The notes below the pieces were generated by a model. That model worked only from the letters and a program-made list of their open reading frames with translations. It had not been told where the DNA came from and made no database searches. Shown piece after piece: positions 21,992 to 33,088 of a stretch of 64,000 nucleotides of DNA. Both the position numbers and the translations under genes were made by a program. Position 1 is the first letter of the stretch, and every line of letters begins with the position of its first letter. The stretch comes from Sclerotiophoma versabilis. Its lineage: Eukaryota; Ascomycota; Dothideomycetes; Pleosporales; Didymellaceae. Where the stretch lies: assembly GCA_012274445.1 (NCBI GenBank), contig JAAROD010000015.1, positions 2,790,001 through 2,854,000 on the forward strand. The letters are read 5' to 3'.

Positions 21992-23607
21992 GGCATCGTC
22001 CCCACCTCCTCCACCGCCTCCACCTCCAGTTCCACTTTTTGCTTTTGAATGAGGGTGTCAATCAACTTGACGGTGCATGGCCATGCCCTTACGACTTTTT
22101 TCCTTTGGGTTGCATGCAACGGCGTTCCGGATCAGTCTAACTTCCGCGCGACTAATCCACTGGGCGGACATATACGATGTGTCCAAAGCTCGACGACTAC
22201 GACAGGGCGTTACGGTCGGTGGGAGCGACGCGTTTCACGCCTTTGTGTATTGTGTCTCGAGATACCCATTCCATTTCCTTTAACTACTGTTCCTCGATTG
22301 TGTCGTTTTACTGCTGTAGTACTCTTTTTTTGATCCACGTTCTGCGAACCAAGAGGCTCTGTCCTGGAGGCGTTAAGCAAATGAAACAATACACTTACGT
22401 TTGACATTGTTCTGAGTCTTCGATAGTTTCCGCTCCAGGCTGGCTGCCCGAATCATGAGCTGTTCGAGATCTGACGCAATGTATGTTATCGTTGCATATG
22501 TGACACGCAGTGAAAATCTGACTGATGCATCATTTCCCCCAAAACTGTAGACTACACGGCAAAAACTGAAGATAACCAGTATTCAAGGCCAAAAAATGTC
22601 GCTCATCTGGGGCACAAAAGAGACGCGATGTGAGTGGTGATAGCGATGGTGACAGTGGCGTTGTCATACACTACTAGGTGGGAGCAAAAGCGAAGGGAAA
22701 AAACATCCCATCAATGATCCTTTGGACGGCTATACGAGCTTCTTTGCAGTTCAAAAACACACGCACACAACAAAAATAACAACCTGGGATGCTTGGATAT
22801 TCACGAATTTCGAAGTTCACCCGTTTGAGAAAGAGGCATCATTTCAATCGGAGGAGTGCTGTCGGCAGGAGCGTACCAGGCGGGGAAGTTGCAGTTGTTG
22901 TGGACGGTGGTTTCGGCGGTGGTGGTGCTGATGGCGACAACGATGGTGCTGAAGAAAGATACTGAACGCGTGATGATTGGCGATTCAAAGATGGGGGTCA
23001 TGGTATATAGTGTGATAGGTTTTTGTATTTGTCCATGTGTGTGTATGTATTTACGAGTGCCTGGTATAACTGGATCCGTGTGTAAAACGGATGAATTTTC
23101 TGATGTAGCTAAGTGAGGATACATCACCATGTTTGGCGACCACGTAGCATTTGGGTTGGATTTTGTTTTACTATATAACTGATTGATTGCAGGTAACAGA
23201 GTGTAGCGATGCGGAAGAAGTCGAACATTTGTGAAATTTCATAGACAATAGCTTGTAAAGGTTTCTGTAGAAGATTGCTATGTCTCTGGGGAAATTTTTG
23301 TATGCAGGTGAGCTCATTTTAGTATTCTAGGAGACATATGTCGCTCTGATGTTGCAGGGTCTTCCATCCGGATCTCTCCCACTACCTAAAGACAAGACTA
23401 TCTGATCCCTTGACAACGAACAATGGAATATTCAACACACCTGCGATGATATTAGTCAGGCAATTTTGAATTATAGAAGCCTCTGACTTTACGCGACAAT
23501 ATGTTGAAGGGTTCTAGCGAAGTGAGTCATAGCAGCTTCGTTATTTGGGACCGGCTGTGATGATCAGTGGGTTTGGGTCAACAGTGACCCAGTCAGTAAA
23601 ACCAGCA
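21992..23607. other. Intergenic region after Maf1
   Basis: I found no supportable gene. A few short frames (for example on the minus strand near 22.8-23.0 kb) have no recognisable family. The right end leads into the promoter of the small gene at 23737. Confidence 0.45.
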
Positions 23608-23615
23608 TATATAAA
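23608..23615 (+). promoter_or_regulatory. TATA box of the small gene at 23737
   Basis: TATATAAA lies 129 bases before the proposed start codon, followed by a pyrimidine-rich stretch (TCTTCTACCTTCG, CCTCTCTTCC) typical of fungal transcription start regions. Confidence 0.5.
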
Positions 23616-23736
23616 TGCTCTCGTTTTCAATCTCTTCTACCTTCGATTTCTTCAGAACCATTCTGCACCTCTCTTCCATACACGCTACACGATTACAGTC
23701 TTCCTGAATTATCCGGGACTATTACTTAAAGACAAT

Positions 23737-24153
23737 ATGTCTTTAAGTTTGACTTCCATTCGAATCATCGCCCATACCTCAGTCATGGCGGGAGCGCCTG
23801 CTCTTTTCATAGAGGCATCGAAGCTCAGTCAAACGATTCTTCGCCCGCTAGGCCGAAGTAGCTTGTCAACAGTCGCCCAGCAAAAAGCGCTAAAAGCAGT
23901 CACTGTGCCGCAAAAATTCCTGGCCCGTCGAATGCGACAACAGTATCGCATTAAACAGATATTTGCCCGGTTGGTATACCAACAAAAGCCAAGAAAATCA
24001 GCTGTAACAACCTATCGAAACCGTCAGTCCGGTCGGTCATGGTTTTGGTCTGCGTTTCATCAGATGTTCTGGCCTGTGGTTCTCGCTTTTCTCTACACGG
24101 ATCTCTGTAACAGGTTCGTAAAGACCATAGGAAGATTTCAGGTGAAGTATTAG
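23737..24153 (+). CDS. Small orphan protein, 138 residues
   Basis: A single-exon frame starting MSLSLTSIRIIAH. I chose this start because it follows the TATA box and pyrimidine-rich leader; the frame itself is open further upstream. The N-terminus is moderately hydrophobic and could be a weak signal or mitochondrial targeting sequence. The middle is strongly basic (many Arg, Lys and Gln, e.g. LARRMRQQYRIKQIFARLVY). A hydrophobic segment, FHQMFWPVVLAFLYTDLC, sits near the C-terminus. I do not recognise the family. A perfect inverted repeat surrounds the start codon (see findings). It may be lineage-specific or not a gene at all. Confidence 0.4.
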   Translation: MSLSLTSIRIIAHTSVMAGAPALFIEASKLSQTILRPLGRSSLSTVAQQKALKAVTVPQKFLARRMRQQYRIKQIFARLVYQQKPRKSAVTTYRNRQSGRSWFWSAFHQMFWPVVLAFLYTDLCNRFVKTIGRFQVKY

Positions 24154-24847
24154 CTAACTTTAAGAACTCAGTTCAAAGGCTAAATCCTCTCCGGAGACAA
24201 ATGGTCCGCAAGATGGAAGTAGTACGTCTTTAATTTTAAATGCTATGTTAGTGGTGCTAACTCGGTTTCTAGCAAACAAGAATATAGCCAAAGAACTTGT
24301 GTAGCTTATAAGTCGTTGAGTGCGGGGATTAGTTGCTATCGTTGTTGTTTGAACACTGAGAGGTTCAAACTACCAGTCACCGAAGCTCGCTCATTCAAGG
24401 AGTGTCGCGTGACAGTGCATTCATGGGCAATGATGACTATAGTTTCTAGCGTTAGTGTTTGACTAGTGCAGTCATGCCTGTGGTGGTGATGGAGCACCTC
24501 AGCCATGGCGCACATCGCGACTGAACCAGAATCTAAGATTCTATGGTCGCATACGCAGTTCGAGCCGGATATACTGTCAACCAGAGAACGACATCCAATC
24601 GAATCTCTTGCAAGCTGGTCGAGGTGGTCCCTTACTTTTGAGTTTCAGATAGCAAGCGCAGCAAACAAACCGTAAACAGCATCCCTACAATTTGGCGGAT
24701 GGGACAAGAGAACTTGTTTTCAACGTCCTATGGTCGTATGTGGAAGAGATGGTTGTCTAGCGAGATTATGTTTAGGTATTTCTTACAGCTCCATCATTCT
24801 AGACATTGAACATCTGCATCCTTGATGTGGCAGAGAAATTGCGATTC

Positions 24848-25447
24848 TCACTCCACAACAAGCTCTACTTCATTCGTAGTGAATGCCTTCCCCGCCAGTG
24901 GGCTCAGTGTGTACTCGTTGGTCTCATCGTCCGTCACCTCGCTCTTAGGCCTATCCCAAACACCCTGCAACACCCCCTCAGCCTTCACTTTGTACTTCGC
25001 AGGCTTCGTCTCAGGCATCCATGGCCTATCGAATACGACCTCAACACTCTCTTCCTCGCCCGGCTTGACACCCGCAAGCTGCCCTTGTCCAGGCGGCATC
25101 CTCCTTCTGATCTGCATGATAAGTTGCTCGACTTCAGCACCCGAGTCTGCGTCGCTGATCTTAAATACGCCGGTGTTCAGTGCTGCGTCGTCGAGTGGTG
25201 TGCCCCATTTGAGCAGTGTGTAGGGCGTGTCTGGGCTCTCGTTCTTCAGCGTGACGCGCAGTGTTGGCGGGTCCTTGGAGACCTGTGATAGCGACAGTGA
25301 AAGTCCTGGGATCTCGCTGGATGTCTGCGACATGCTGAAGGAACTGGGGCGGGGTGTCTGTAAGATGTAGTAGCCTCCGAACAACGTGAGGGTTACAGCG
25401 GCGATGAGCGTGTTGCGGGCGTTGAAATATCTTTGGACGTCGGCCAT
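24848..25447 (-). CDS. Membrane-anchored protein with M35 propeptide-like domain
   Basis: A single exon of 199 residues. The start at 25447 (MADVQRYFNARN) is followed by a hydrophobic segment at about residues 13-30 (TLIAAVTLTLFGGYYIL), which I read as a signal anchor. An upstream Met at 25582 would add 45 low-complexity residues. The rest resembles the prodomain of the deuterolysin encoded divergently at 27111. Both proteins have LSLSL/LSIKL, then an alternating beta pattern with V-T-x-N, then GTPLDDAALN or GTFLDEVAP. Both then have a KPGEEESVEVVF or KAGETKEVTVE stretch and a C-terminal V-E-L-V or L-T-I-T strand. The kexin site and the catalytic domain are absent. The function is unknown; a protease inhibitor or chaperone role is only a hypothesis. 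Confidence 0.7.
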   Translation of the reverse strand: MADVQRYFNARNTLIAAVTLTLFGGYYILQTPRPSSFSMSQTSSEIPGLSLSLSQVSKDPPTLRVTLKNESPDTPYTLLKWGTPLDDAALNTGVFKISDADSGAEVEQLIMQIRRRMPPGQGQLAGVKPGEEESVEVVFDRPWMPETKPAKYKVKAEGVLQGVWDRPKSEVTDDETNEYTLSPLAGKAFTTNEVELVVE

Positions 25448-26976
25448 GGGTTTGTGTACGTAGTAAGATTTAGTCGTGGAGTAAGAGTACTTAAGGCTGC
25501 TGCCTTGGTAAACTTGGCGCGAAGTTGTGGTGGGATGTTCCTGGGCAGTGGGCAAAGCCAAACCCGTGTTGGAAGGATTCAAGTTTTGCTTCGATATCTG
25601 CTTTCTTGGTTACAAACCCAGCAAATGTGCCTTCAAATCAGATGAATTCGAGCGTCTGCTCGCCCAAATCTCGACGTCGCAACTGAGCTCGACTGCTCGC
25701 CCGCTCGCCCTTGAGTTGACGGCAATGACGTCAGAGTTTCTCTACAAGGCGGCTGGGGCTCTAGCAATGCATGTCATAGCATTGTACACAAAGATTCGTC
25801 GTCTCTTGGCATAATTACACTGATACGTAGTGTGAATGGCTCAGCGAATAAGGCTACGCCATGCGATATGCTCCGTTGCGACCTGCCTGGCTTGGTAAGA
25901 GCCACGTCCCAGGCTTGCTAGGGTCTGGTAGATGCAGATTGCAGGGCCATGATTGGTCTGTTTCATGACCAGCTGCCGAGAGATGGAGTCGGTAGTGGAT
26001 TCGATGTTGTTGGCCGTGTTTGAAGGAAGTCTGGAGCCCCGGAGCGATGGCTCTTTCCCGCTGCCACACCCGTCAGCCCTATCCCAATATGGCCTGGTGC
26101 GTCAAAGCATCCCTGCACGTCCTTAGGCGTCGACAATAGCCTTTTACCTCCTTCCTAATTTCACGATGCCGACTGACCAACTGCTATTCTAGCTCAAACG
26201 ATTTCCCCCTAACGGTCGTGCAGAAAGCATGCATGTCGCCGGTTTCCAGCCGCTCACCAGCGCCTACGCCTACCAGCAATTGAAACCGCTATCCTCAATC
26301 ATAACCCGTGCTGCTTAAGCCATCTCAGCGTCAAGTACTGAGCTTCAAATGACGAAAATGATATTAAACTTCTAACGAATCGATCAACACCCGGCTGATG
26401 GAGTATTTTGGATGGATGTCCGCCCTTCTAAACTGGCGTTAACTACTCTGCCACCAATTGCAGTGAGTTGTGATGGCGTCTACCACTGCCCCACACATTG
26501 AAGGTGGTTTCCACCCCACCGATTCCAATAAAAACGCTTCTTTGAGCGCCAAGGCATCCTCTAATGAAAAACAAGAGTGATCGTCGGGCCAAGACATCTT
26601 AGAGATTGCGGTGGCATTGCTTTTGCATCAATGACAGACATCTGGAGCTCCTTATCATTTGGTATCAATGGAAAATACAACACTACCTTCCGGATGTACG
26701 TGCGGGTCCGCCAGTCAACCACTTGCATCGTCCTGTTCCGATGGCTAGCTACATTCGAGCTTCCAGTTTCGTTTCCTCCTCCCGTATCTGGAGATATTTT
26801 CGAGTAGTTATTGACCCACAGCCCTTGGCATAGAAGACTTGGCGACTCTCAAGCTCCACGCTGCAGCTGCCTAGACCAGTCAAGCTCCTACCAAGGCTTG
26901 TGCAGGATGGACAATACCCTAGTTGATCACGAAGGCCAGTATAGACCTACAGTAGAAGCAGAGCGCTGGACTCAAG
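25448..26976. other. Divergent intergenic region of the propeptide-like/deuterolysin pair
   Basis: About 1.5 kb separates the two divergent starts. Open frames at 25.5-25.8, 25.85-26.07 and 26.58-26.83 kb overlap and match nothing I know. The region presumably holds both promoters; only the deuterolysin TATA box is obvious. Confidence 0.5.
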
Positions 26977-26985
26977 TATATATAT
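26977..26985 (+). promoter_or_regulatory. TATA box of the deuterolysin gene
   Basis: TATATATAT lies 134 bases before the deuterolysin start codon, with a C/T-rich leader (CTTGTCTCTCCAGCCTCC) between them. Confidence 0.6.
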
Positions 26986-27110
26986 GAGCATGATGAGTAC
27001 CCAAATGTCCTCATCAGCTTCAATTCAGCAGCTCTTCCTTGTCTCTCCAGCCTCCAGCCTATCGCTTACGTCTTGATCCTCTTTGGTCACTCTTCATACA
27101 CTTAGTCACT

Positions 27111-28221
27111 ATGAAGTTCCAGCTCTCTGTTGCCGCTCTGGCTGCCATTGCCTCTGCCGCCTCTGTCGATGTTAACAAGCGTGACACTCCCCTGAGCATC
27201 AAGCTCGAGAGTGTTGGTAACTCTGAGGTCAAGATCGCAGTGACCAACAATGGAGAGAAGGCCCTGAACCTCCTGAGCAAGGGTACTTTCCTCGATGAGG
27301 TCGCTCCTGTCGAGAAGGTCCAGGTTTACTCTGCTGCCGGCTGTAGGTGTCTCTTCGTTGTCTCAGAAAACCCCGATGACTGACCATCATGTAGCCACCA
27401 AGGTTCCTTTCGAAGGCATCAAGCTTCGTCTCTTGACCACTGGTCTGGCTGCTGAGGACTTCGTTGCCCTCAAGGCAGGAGAGACCAAGGAGGTTACTGT
27501 TGAGGCTGCCGCTCTTCATCCGCTCCACGATGGTGGTGACTTCGAGGTTTTCGCCAGTGGTCTGATCCCCTACGCCGAGGAGAACTCCACTGAATTGACT
27601 GGCACTCTTCCTTACGACTCTGAGAAGCTCACCATCACCGTTGATGGTGCTCAGGCTGCCCAGGTTAGCAAGGCTCTTGACCTCTCGAAGCGTAGCTCTG
27701 TTCGCTCCAGCTGCACTGGCTCCAAGCTCACCGCCATCCGCACGGCTCTGTCCAACTGCAACAAGCTTGCCACTTCTGCTGCCTCAGCAGCCAGCGCTGG
27801 CACCAAGCTCAGCACATACTTCAAGTCAACCACCGCTTCCACCAAGAACACTGTCTCTGCACGCTTGACAGCAGTTGCCCGTGACTGCGGTAGCACCAGT
27901 GCCACTACCACAACCAACTGCGATGACCAGTACAGCGGCTGTTCATCCAACGTTCTGGCTTACACGGTCCCCACGACCAGCTACATCACCTACTGCCCTA
28001 TCTTCTTCTCCGACCTTCCAGGTCTCTCCTCCTCGTGCCACGCTCAGGACCAGGCCACTACTGTCCTCCACGAAGAGACCCACGCCAGCAGCGTCTACAG
28101 CCCCGGCACTGACGACCTTGGATACGGCTTCAGCGCTGCCTCTCGCTTGACGACCGCTCAGGCTCTTAACAACGCCGACTCTTACGCTCTGTATGCCAAT
28201 GCTCTTTACGCCAACTGCTAG
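27111..28221 (+). CDS. Secreted deuterolysin, M35 (aspzincin) metalloprotease
   Basis: Two exons (27111-27342, 27395-28221; intron 27343-27394, CTGAC branch, TAG acceptor) encode a 352-residue preproenzyme. Residues 1-17 (MKFQLSVAALAAIASAA) are a signal peptide. The prodomain runs to a Lys-Arg at 176-177, a kexin-type cleavage site after DLSKR. The mature enzyme would be 175 residues, close to the usual 177 or so. The zinc-binding HEETH is at 303-307 and the aspzincin motif GTDDLGYG at 315-322, which supplies the third ligand Asp318. Conserved Cys residues fit disulfides of the family, and the protein ends in Cys. Deuterolysins are secreted neutral proteases preferring basic protein substrates such as histones and protamine. 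The fold and catalytic residues are intact, so I expect an active enzyme. Confidence 0.95.
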
Positions 28222-28651
28222 ACGTATGCGGTGTTTGAAGTATGCTTCAGTTAAGCTCGATTGATTACTTAACTTGACAAAGTTGAAATGTTGGTTCGTG
28301 TAGATAAGTTTTTTAGCGATGGACATATGTTAAATGATATGCAAAGCCAGAGTCCAATGTGCGCCATGATTGATTTTTGTGTCCTTTACCGTGTTACAAC
28401 CCACAGCCTCCAACTAGAGCATATCAGTATCCCACAAGCTAAAAAACCCAGAAGAAATCTTAAACCTGAAGATGCACTCGAAGCCCAAGATTCTGTTGCT
28501 GCGCCTCGCTTGGCTGCATTAAAACGAAGATCTTGGGACGCCTTACGCTGACATTTGACATCAACGCATGGACTCCACACACGGTGCAAAGAGCACAAAC
28601 TTTTCTACAACTACAACTGCATGGTGCCTCGCGCATCATTGCGACTCCACA
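28222..28651. other. Short intergenic region
   Basis: Holds the deuterolysin 3' flank and the promoter of the membrane protein gene that starts at 28652. An in-frame upstream ATG at 28568 could extend that protein by 28 residues. No separate gene is seen. Confidence 0.5.
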
Positions 28652-30187
28652 ATGCCAAAGTCCAAGACCGAAGCAACAACCAGCGTTGCGACATTTGACC
28701 GCTCCCCTCAGGCTTACCCCACCAAGCTGGAATCCCCTGAAATACAACAAGCCCCAACACTGCGCTCCAGATCCCACGGATTCCCATGGCGCATCTTCCT
28801 CATTACGTCCCTTCTGCCCCTCAGCCTGGCACCCATCCTCATTCTCTCTGCAATCGCCGAGATGGCGTCGCAGAACTATATTCGCGGGCGCGCGTGCTAC
28901 CCGAACGGGCTGTGGAAAGAAGCCACAGGCGCAACGTGGCGCATTATGGACAGCACGTATTTTTTCACGCCAAACCTGAGTTTCGGCACCATGACGTTCA
29001 CGCAAGTCAAAGTCATTGATGTGGCGTGGGATTTGGTCATTGGGCGTGGTGGCCAGATGGGGCTTGCGTGGGTTAACTGGAGAGTGTTTAACGAGTGGCT
29101 CGTGTTCCATACTGAGCGGTGGAGCACTAGTTACAAGATGTACTCGACGGTGGCACTGCAGACGACCAGCTTGACTATGTTGGGGGTCACAGCGAAAGAG
29201 TTCCTGTGCTTTGGGGAGAAGACTTGGGGGAGGTTCTGCAGGTGGCTTGCGCTGTTTTGCATGTTCATTTCGACGCTGTATGTCCTGGCGTTTCCGACGC
29301 TTATGGGGGCTATGACGGGGTATATTACAACGTATGAGCCGTACATGGAGGACCTTGATCGGAACCTGATCGAGTGGGGAAAAGTAGAGGAGGTTCATGC
29401 TGTGGTCCAGGATGCGGAAAGACTGAGGCTTGGATTCGAGAAGCCGCTGCTGGTTATAGAGAGAGACGAGGAGGTGTATAAGGCATTCATGGACTGTAAG
29501 TGACGCCGTATCGCTTCTTCCCTATGGCTGGGCACTGACTAACGTTGTGGTTTAGATAGGGCAACCTCCTACTTGGACCCTCATACTTATGCAAATCATG
29601 AGGATGGTATCTTGACGTTTTCCAATGACCGGCCCACCACATGGACGTTTGGCAACACGTCTGTCGACCTTCCTGCGCCAAGTCTTAATATCACAGAACC
29701 GGTACGCAGAATACCCCTTCGCGATCTCGTCGAGCCTTTACAACGGTACTATGCCATCGGCGGCCGTCAGGGAACCTTATACAATTCTTCCTACGTTAGA
29801 GCTCACAGCTCTTGCAAACCCAGCGAAACCTATCAATGGGGCTTCTCCTACATCTTCCTGTTCATGGTCTCCATCTTTAACTTCCTTTGGTCCGTTATCA
29901 TGGTGTGCATGTGGCTTGACACACGGCGGGCGTCACGAATGTACAAAAGCGGAAGAAGACCCGGACTGCTGCGGAGCATATTAGATCTATCTGCTGCTGT
30001 AAGAGAGGAGCTGGGCGCTGAATCAGAACACCTGGAGGAAGAGGAATTGAGGGAGCGGTTGACATGTAGTGGGGGAGCGTTGTGCGTTCCGAAGGATGAG
30101 TTGAGGGTAAGAAGGATAGGAACTGAGGAGTTTGGGTTCAAGAAGAGGACGTGGTCAAAGAAATTGACTAGAGGGAGCACATTTTAA
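28652..30187 (+). CDS. Multi-pass membrane protein of unknown function
   Basis: Two exons (28652-29495, 29556-30187; intron 29496-29555, GTAAGT to TTTAG with a CTAAC branch) encode about 491 residues. The N-terminal 55 residues are polar. Hydrophobic segments follow: RIFLITSLLPLSLAPILIL, a less hydrophobic one at VALQTTSLTMLGV, WLALFCMFISTLYVLAFP, and near the C-terminus YIFLFMVSIFNFLWSVIMV. A non-cytosolic loop with Asn-x-Ser/Thr sites lies between the last two. The C-terminal tail is long, charged and probably cytosolic. This matches a pattern common in Pezizomycotina of uncharacterised four-helix membrane proteins, but I cannot name a family. The start at 28652 has better context (CACAATGCC) than the in-frame ATG at 28568. 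Confidence 0.75.
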
Positions 30188-30289
30188 TGATTAACGTATA
30201 ATGTATAATCTATAATGCCACTAACTTCAGCTCAGTCCACGCATGTACGAAAAGTTTATGCAAATTAGTCTCATTACAAGGTTCATCAT

Positions 30290-31104
30290 TCAAAGTCCGA
30301 AGACGCCAGCTCCTATGGCACCAGCAGCACCAAACAACAACTCTCGAGCAACAGTACCCGTGGCTTTAGAAGCAGCATTCGAGGCTGTTGTCAAAACCGG
30401 GGCGATGACCGAAGTAGGCTGAGAAGCACTCGCCGTTGCACTCGACGCTACACTGCTTCCCGTCGAAGTAGCTTCAGATCCAGCACCTGTACCAGTTGAG
30501 CTATCTGTCTGGATAGCGACGAGTCCTGTCGCATCATCCTCAAGACTTGCCAGGACTAATCAAGTCAGCATACCACCGTACGTGAAACTCAAACAGACTC
30601 ACCAGTCGGCGGCACATTCCCAAATCCCGCTGTCAGATTCACAGCAACCGGCGTCATCGTAGTGTAGTACTCCAAAAACCCTGCAAGAAAATCCCCTCCA
30701 TCCTGAGTTCCCGGCGCGATATTACTCCCATAATTATTACTCACACTCGTACATGTCTTCGTCTTCTCTCTCAGGTTCGTGCATGCCAGACTCTTGCCCT
30801 GCGCGCTCCAGTGCCACTCGTCCGGGCTCTCAGTCACGGTGACGACGTTGGGGACGAAGGACGTTCCGCAGACGTCGTTGAAGCGCGTCATCGTAGTCCA
30901 TGGTGAGCAGGATATCGCGTAGACTATGGTAGTGGATGAGATGGCGGTGATTAGCGAGACATCGTAGGCGCGTTGTGTGTGCTGCATGTTCGTGCCATTG
31001 CGGATGGGAAAGGGTGGGTAGACAGCGATTTGAGTCACTGAGGCTACTGTGCTGTTTTGTGCTTTTGTGACAGCGATTAAGAGCGAGATGATGGCGAAGA
31101 ACAT
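30290..31104 (-). CDS. Probable GPI-anchored cell-surface protein
   Basis: Two exons (31104-30603, 30555-30290; intron 30556-30602, 47 bases, GTGAGT to GATTAG) encode 255 residues. The N-terminus MFFAIISLLIAVTKAQ is a clear signal peptide. The body has several Asn-x-Ser/Thr sites and four Cys residues (SCSPW, VCGTSF, ACTNL, TCTSV). A Ser/Thr/Ala-rich stalk follows (GTGAGSEATSTGSSVASSA). The end is hydrophobic (LLFGAAGAIGAGVFGL) after a small-residue cluster (SNAASKATG), which fits a GPI attachment signal. Such proteins are anchored to the plasma membrane or cell wall. The second exon matters: without it the protein would end after the intron donor and lose the anchor. No enzymatic domain is recognised. 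Confidence 0.8.
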
Positions 31105-31513
31105 GGTATTTGTTGAACAGGCTGTGTACTTCCACGATTTTTCACGTGTGTAGGTGTTTGAGGATTACGCAGCTAGAGTTGGAGGTATCGTGACTATAAG
31201 AGTCTTTGAGATGTCTTGGTATCTCGGTCATGGGACTGCGCCTGGCTTGGCTGTACTCAGCCATTGACGTTGCATGCCGCTATATCCTTCTCCTAACACC
31301 ACTTAGAGGTACATCGATAAGCACGAGGAGGTAAGCGAATGCGCTTCGGTGGCAGATACGCCGCCATAATACGACAAAACTGTGCAATAGAACCATGCGA
31401 ATTGAATGAAGAATAGAGTTGACTGCTTCGTCAGGCCTCCCACAACCGCGGTCCAACAAAAGAGAGACAAGCAAGGAAGATACGACTGAGTATAGAGTGT
31501 TCCGATTTAGCGC
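31105..31513. other. Intergenic region between surface protein and HAD gene
   Basis: Promoter side of the gene starting at 31104 and 3' flank of the gene ending at 31514. No gene seen. Confidence 0.5.
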
Positions 31514-32454
31514 TCACAGCTTTGCCTTATCGTCAAGTAGCTTCATCCCTGTCGCCTCTTCCAGCTCCTTCACCGCATCCTTTGTCTGCCCTAGGCTGAC
31601 CTTGATCGTTCGTAACCCAGTCTTCTTCGCAAACTTGAGGTTGATCCCGATGTCATCCAAGAACAACACGTCCCCCTCAGTCACTCTTCCCATGCCCTTG
31701 TTCTGCGCAATCTTGTCCATCTCCCTGGTAGCCAACCTGTATGCCTCGGGGTCCGGCTTCCTCACGCCCACAACCGCACTTCCCAGGAAGATGTCGAAGT
31801 TCGTTGTTATGTCCGTCGAATCATTAGCGTACGGATTCGGGTGTGGGCGGTGCTGTAGCTCCTTCGTGAAGAGCACGCCTTCGTCGTCGAGGATGTCCGT
31901 AGGAAAGGTGACGTTGTTGCTGAAAGCACCAAGGACAAATTTCCCACTTTGCTTCAGCTTACGCAGCGCAGGGTACATGTTTGGATCCGGCTCGCGGGAG
32001 ATTCTCATCATGCGCCAGAAGAGCTTCTTCCCATCTATTTCCGGGACCTTTGGTAGTTGACCGCCCTCGATCGCTGAGCCACCAGCGCCGCCGAGAGATT
32101 GCTTCTGCGTAACCCTGGCGAGGTATTCACGCCATATTTCAGGCCGCGACAGTTGCGCTTTGAAGGAGGCGAACCAGTCGTCGTTCAGTTCGACTTCGCC
32201 GCGTTCGAGAAGCTGCCACGCGCCGGTGTCGTGCGGGCCTTTCTGGATCGCGTAATTGATGTAGCCGATCGGGATTTTGTTCTCATTTTCATAGTCTAAG
32301 ATGGCTTGGAAAGGGCTGATTACCTGGCAGATTGTTGTCAGCTATGTGTTCGGCGAGTATGGTGGGATGTGCTTGAAGATGGGTAGGTGAAGCGTACAAC
32401 GACCCCTCCAATGTCGAAGAGGATGGCCTTGGGTGGTTGGGCTGATGCAGACAT
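31514..32454 (-). CDS. HAD-superfamily hydrolase (epoxide hydrolase N-domain-like)
   Basis: Two exons (32454-32398, 32323-31514; intron 32324-32397) encode 288 residues. HAD motif I is FDIGGVV near residue 13, with the nucleophilic Asp at residue 14. The residue two after it is Gly rather than the second Asp of classical phosphatases, as in many epoxide hydrolase N-domain/acyl-CoA dehydrogenase 10-like members. Motif II is FSNNVTFP, motif III the Lys in VGVRKPDPEAYRLA, and motif IV LFLDDIGINLKFAKK. The cap region SPFQAILDYE...KIPIGYINYAI is characteristic of this fungal subfamily. Substrate is unknown; hydrolysis of a phosphate ester or halide is possible. The short first exon (57 bases) carries motif I, so it is essential and supports the splice model. 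Confidence 0.88.
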
Positions 32455-33088
32455 GTTCACTACAGGCTTTGGGATAGCTGTAGCTGCTACAGGCGTATCA
32501 TGGTGGTCTGAATTATGCCATAGTGATAAGTGTCAGTTCACTAGATGAACCTCGGCAATGAGGAGAAGCTTTATCGATAACATTAGCGTTCACCAGGAGC
32601 CGAAGTCTTTACTGCGAATGTGCAACCTTTGATACAGACACCTAGAATGTATGATGTATTGAGAAGCTTCTGGGGGTAAGGAGATATTGATTCGTGCGTG
32701 CAGGGGGAAGTCTCGTCAAGCGAAAAAGGTCGTGCTCCTAAATCCACAAATTCGAGGCTCTGCAGCGCCGTGTCCGATGTCAAGAGTAGCGAACCGTCAG
32801 AACCGATGGCCTGAAATGTAAGTCTCGCTGTGAAGTTGCACTCATTGCAAAGAAGACATGTCCGTTGCTGGCCATGGCAAGTATTAAGGTCGCATTTTTC
32901 TATGGTTAAGCACCTACGAAAAGGGATGATGTGATGTATACTCAAGGTGAAAGACATCGAGGACAAGCTTAATTAGGTGCATCCTTTAATCCCATGCTGA
33001 GTGACTTGTCCCTTAAGTCATTCCTGACTTTAATGAACCGTCCAGATCGTAAACGTTCTGCTCTGTCTAGAGGACTTATCAATGCGAT
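32455..33088. other. Intergenic region with one Cys-rich open frame
   Basis: A minus-strand frame at 32583-32966 would encode 127 residues with clustered Cys (TCLLCNECNF). It has no signal peptide, known family or clear promoter, so I do not call it a gene. Otherwise nothing is seen. Confidence 0.35.

Noticed and set aside
22801..23000. Minus-strand frame beginning MTPIFESPII with a hydrophobic start
   Set aside because: Could be a small secreted protein, but it has no credible signal cleavage, no stable Cys pattern and a TATA-like sequence too close to the start.
30589..30602. Single-exon reading of the surface protein ending just past 30603
   Set aside because: It reads into a good GTGAGT donor; splicing adds a Ser/Thr stalk and GPI-type tail, which explains the signal peptide much better.
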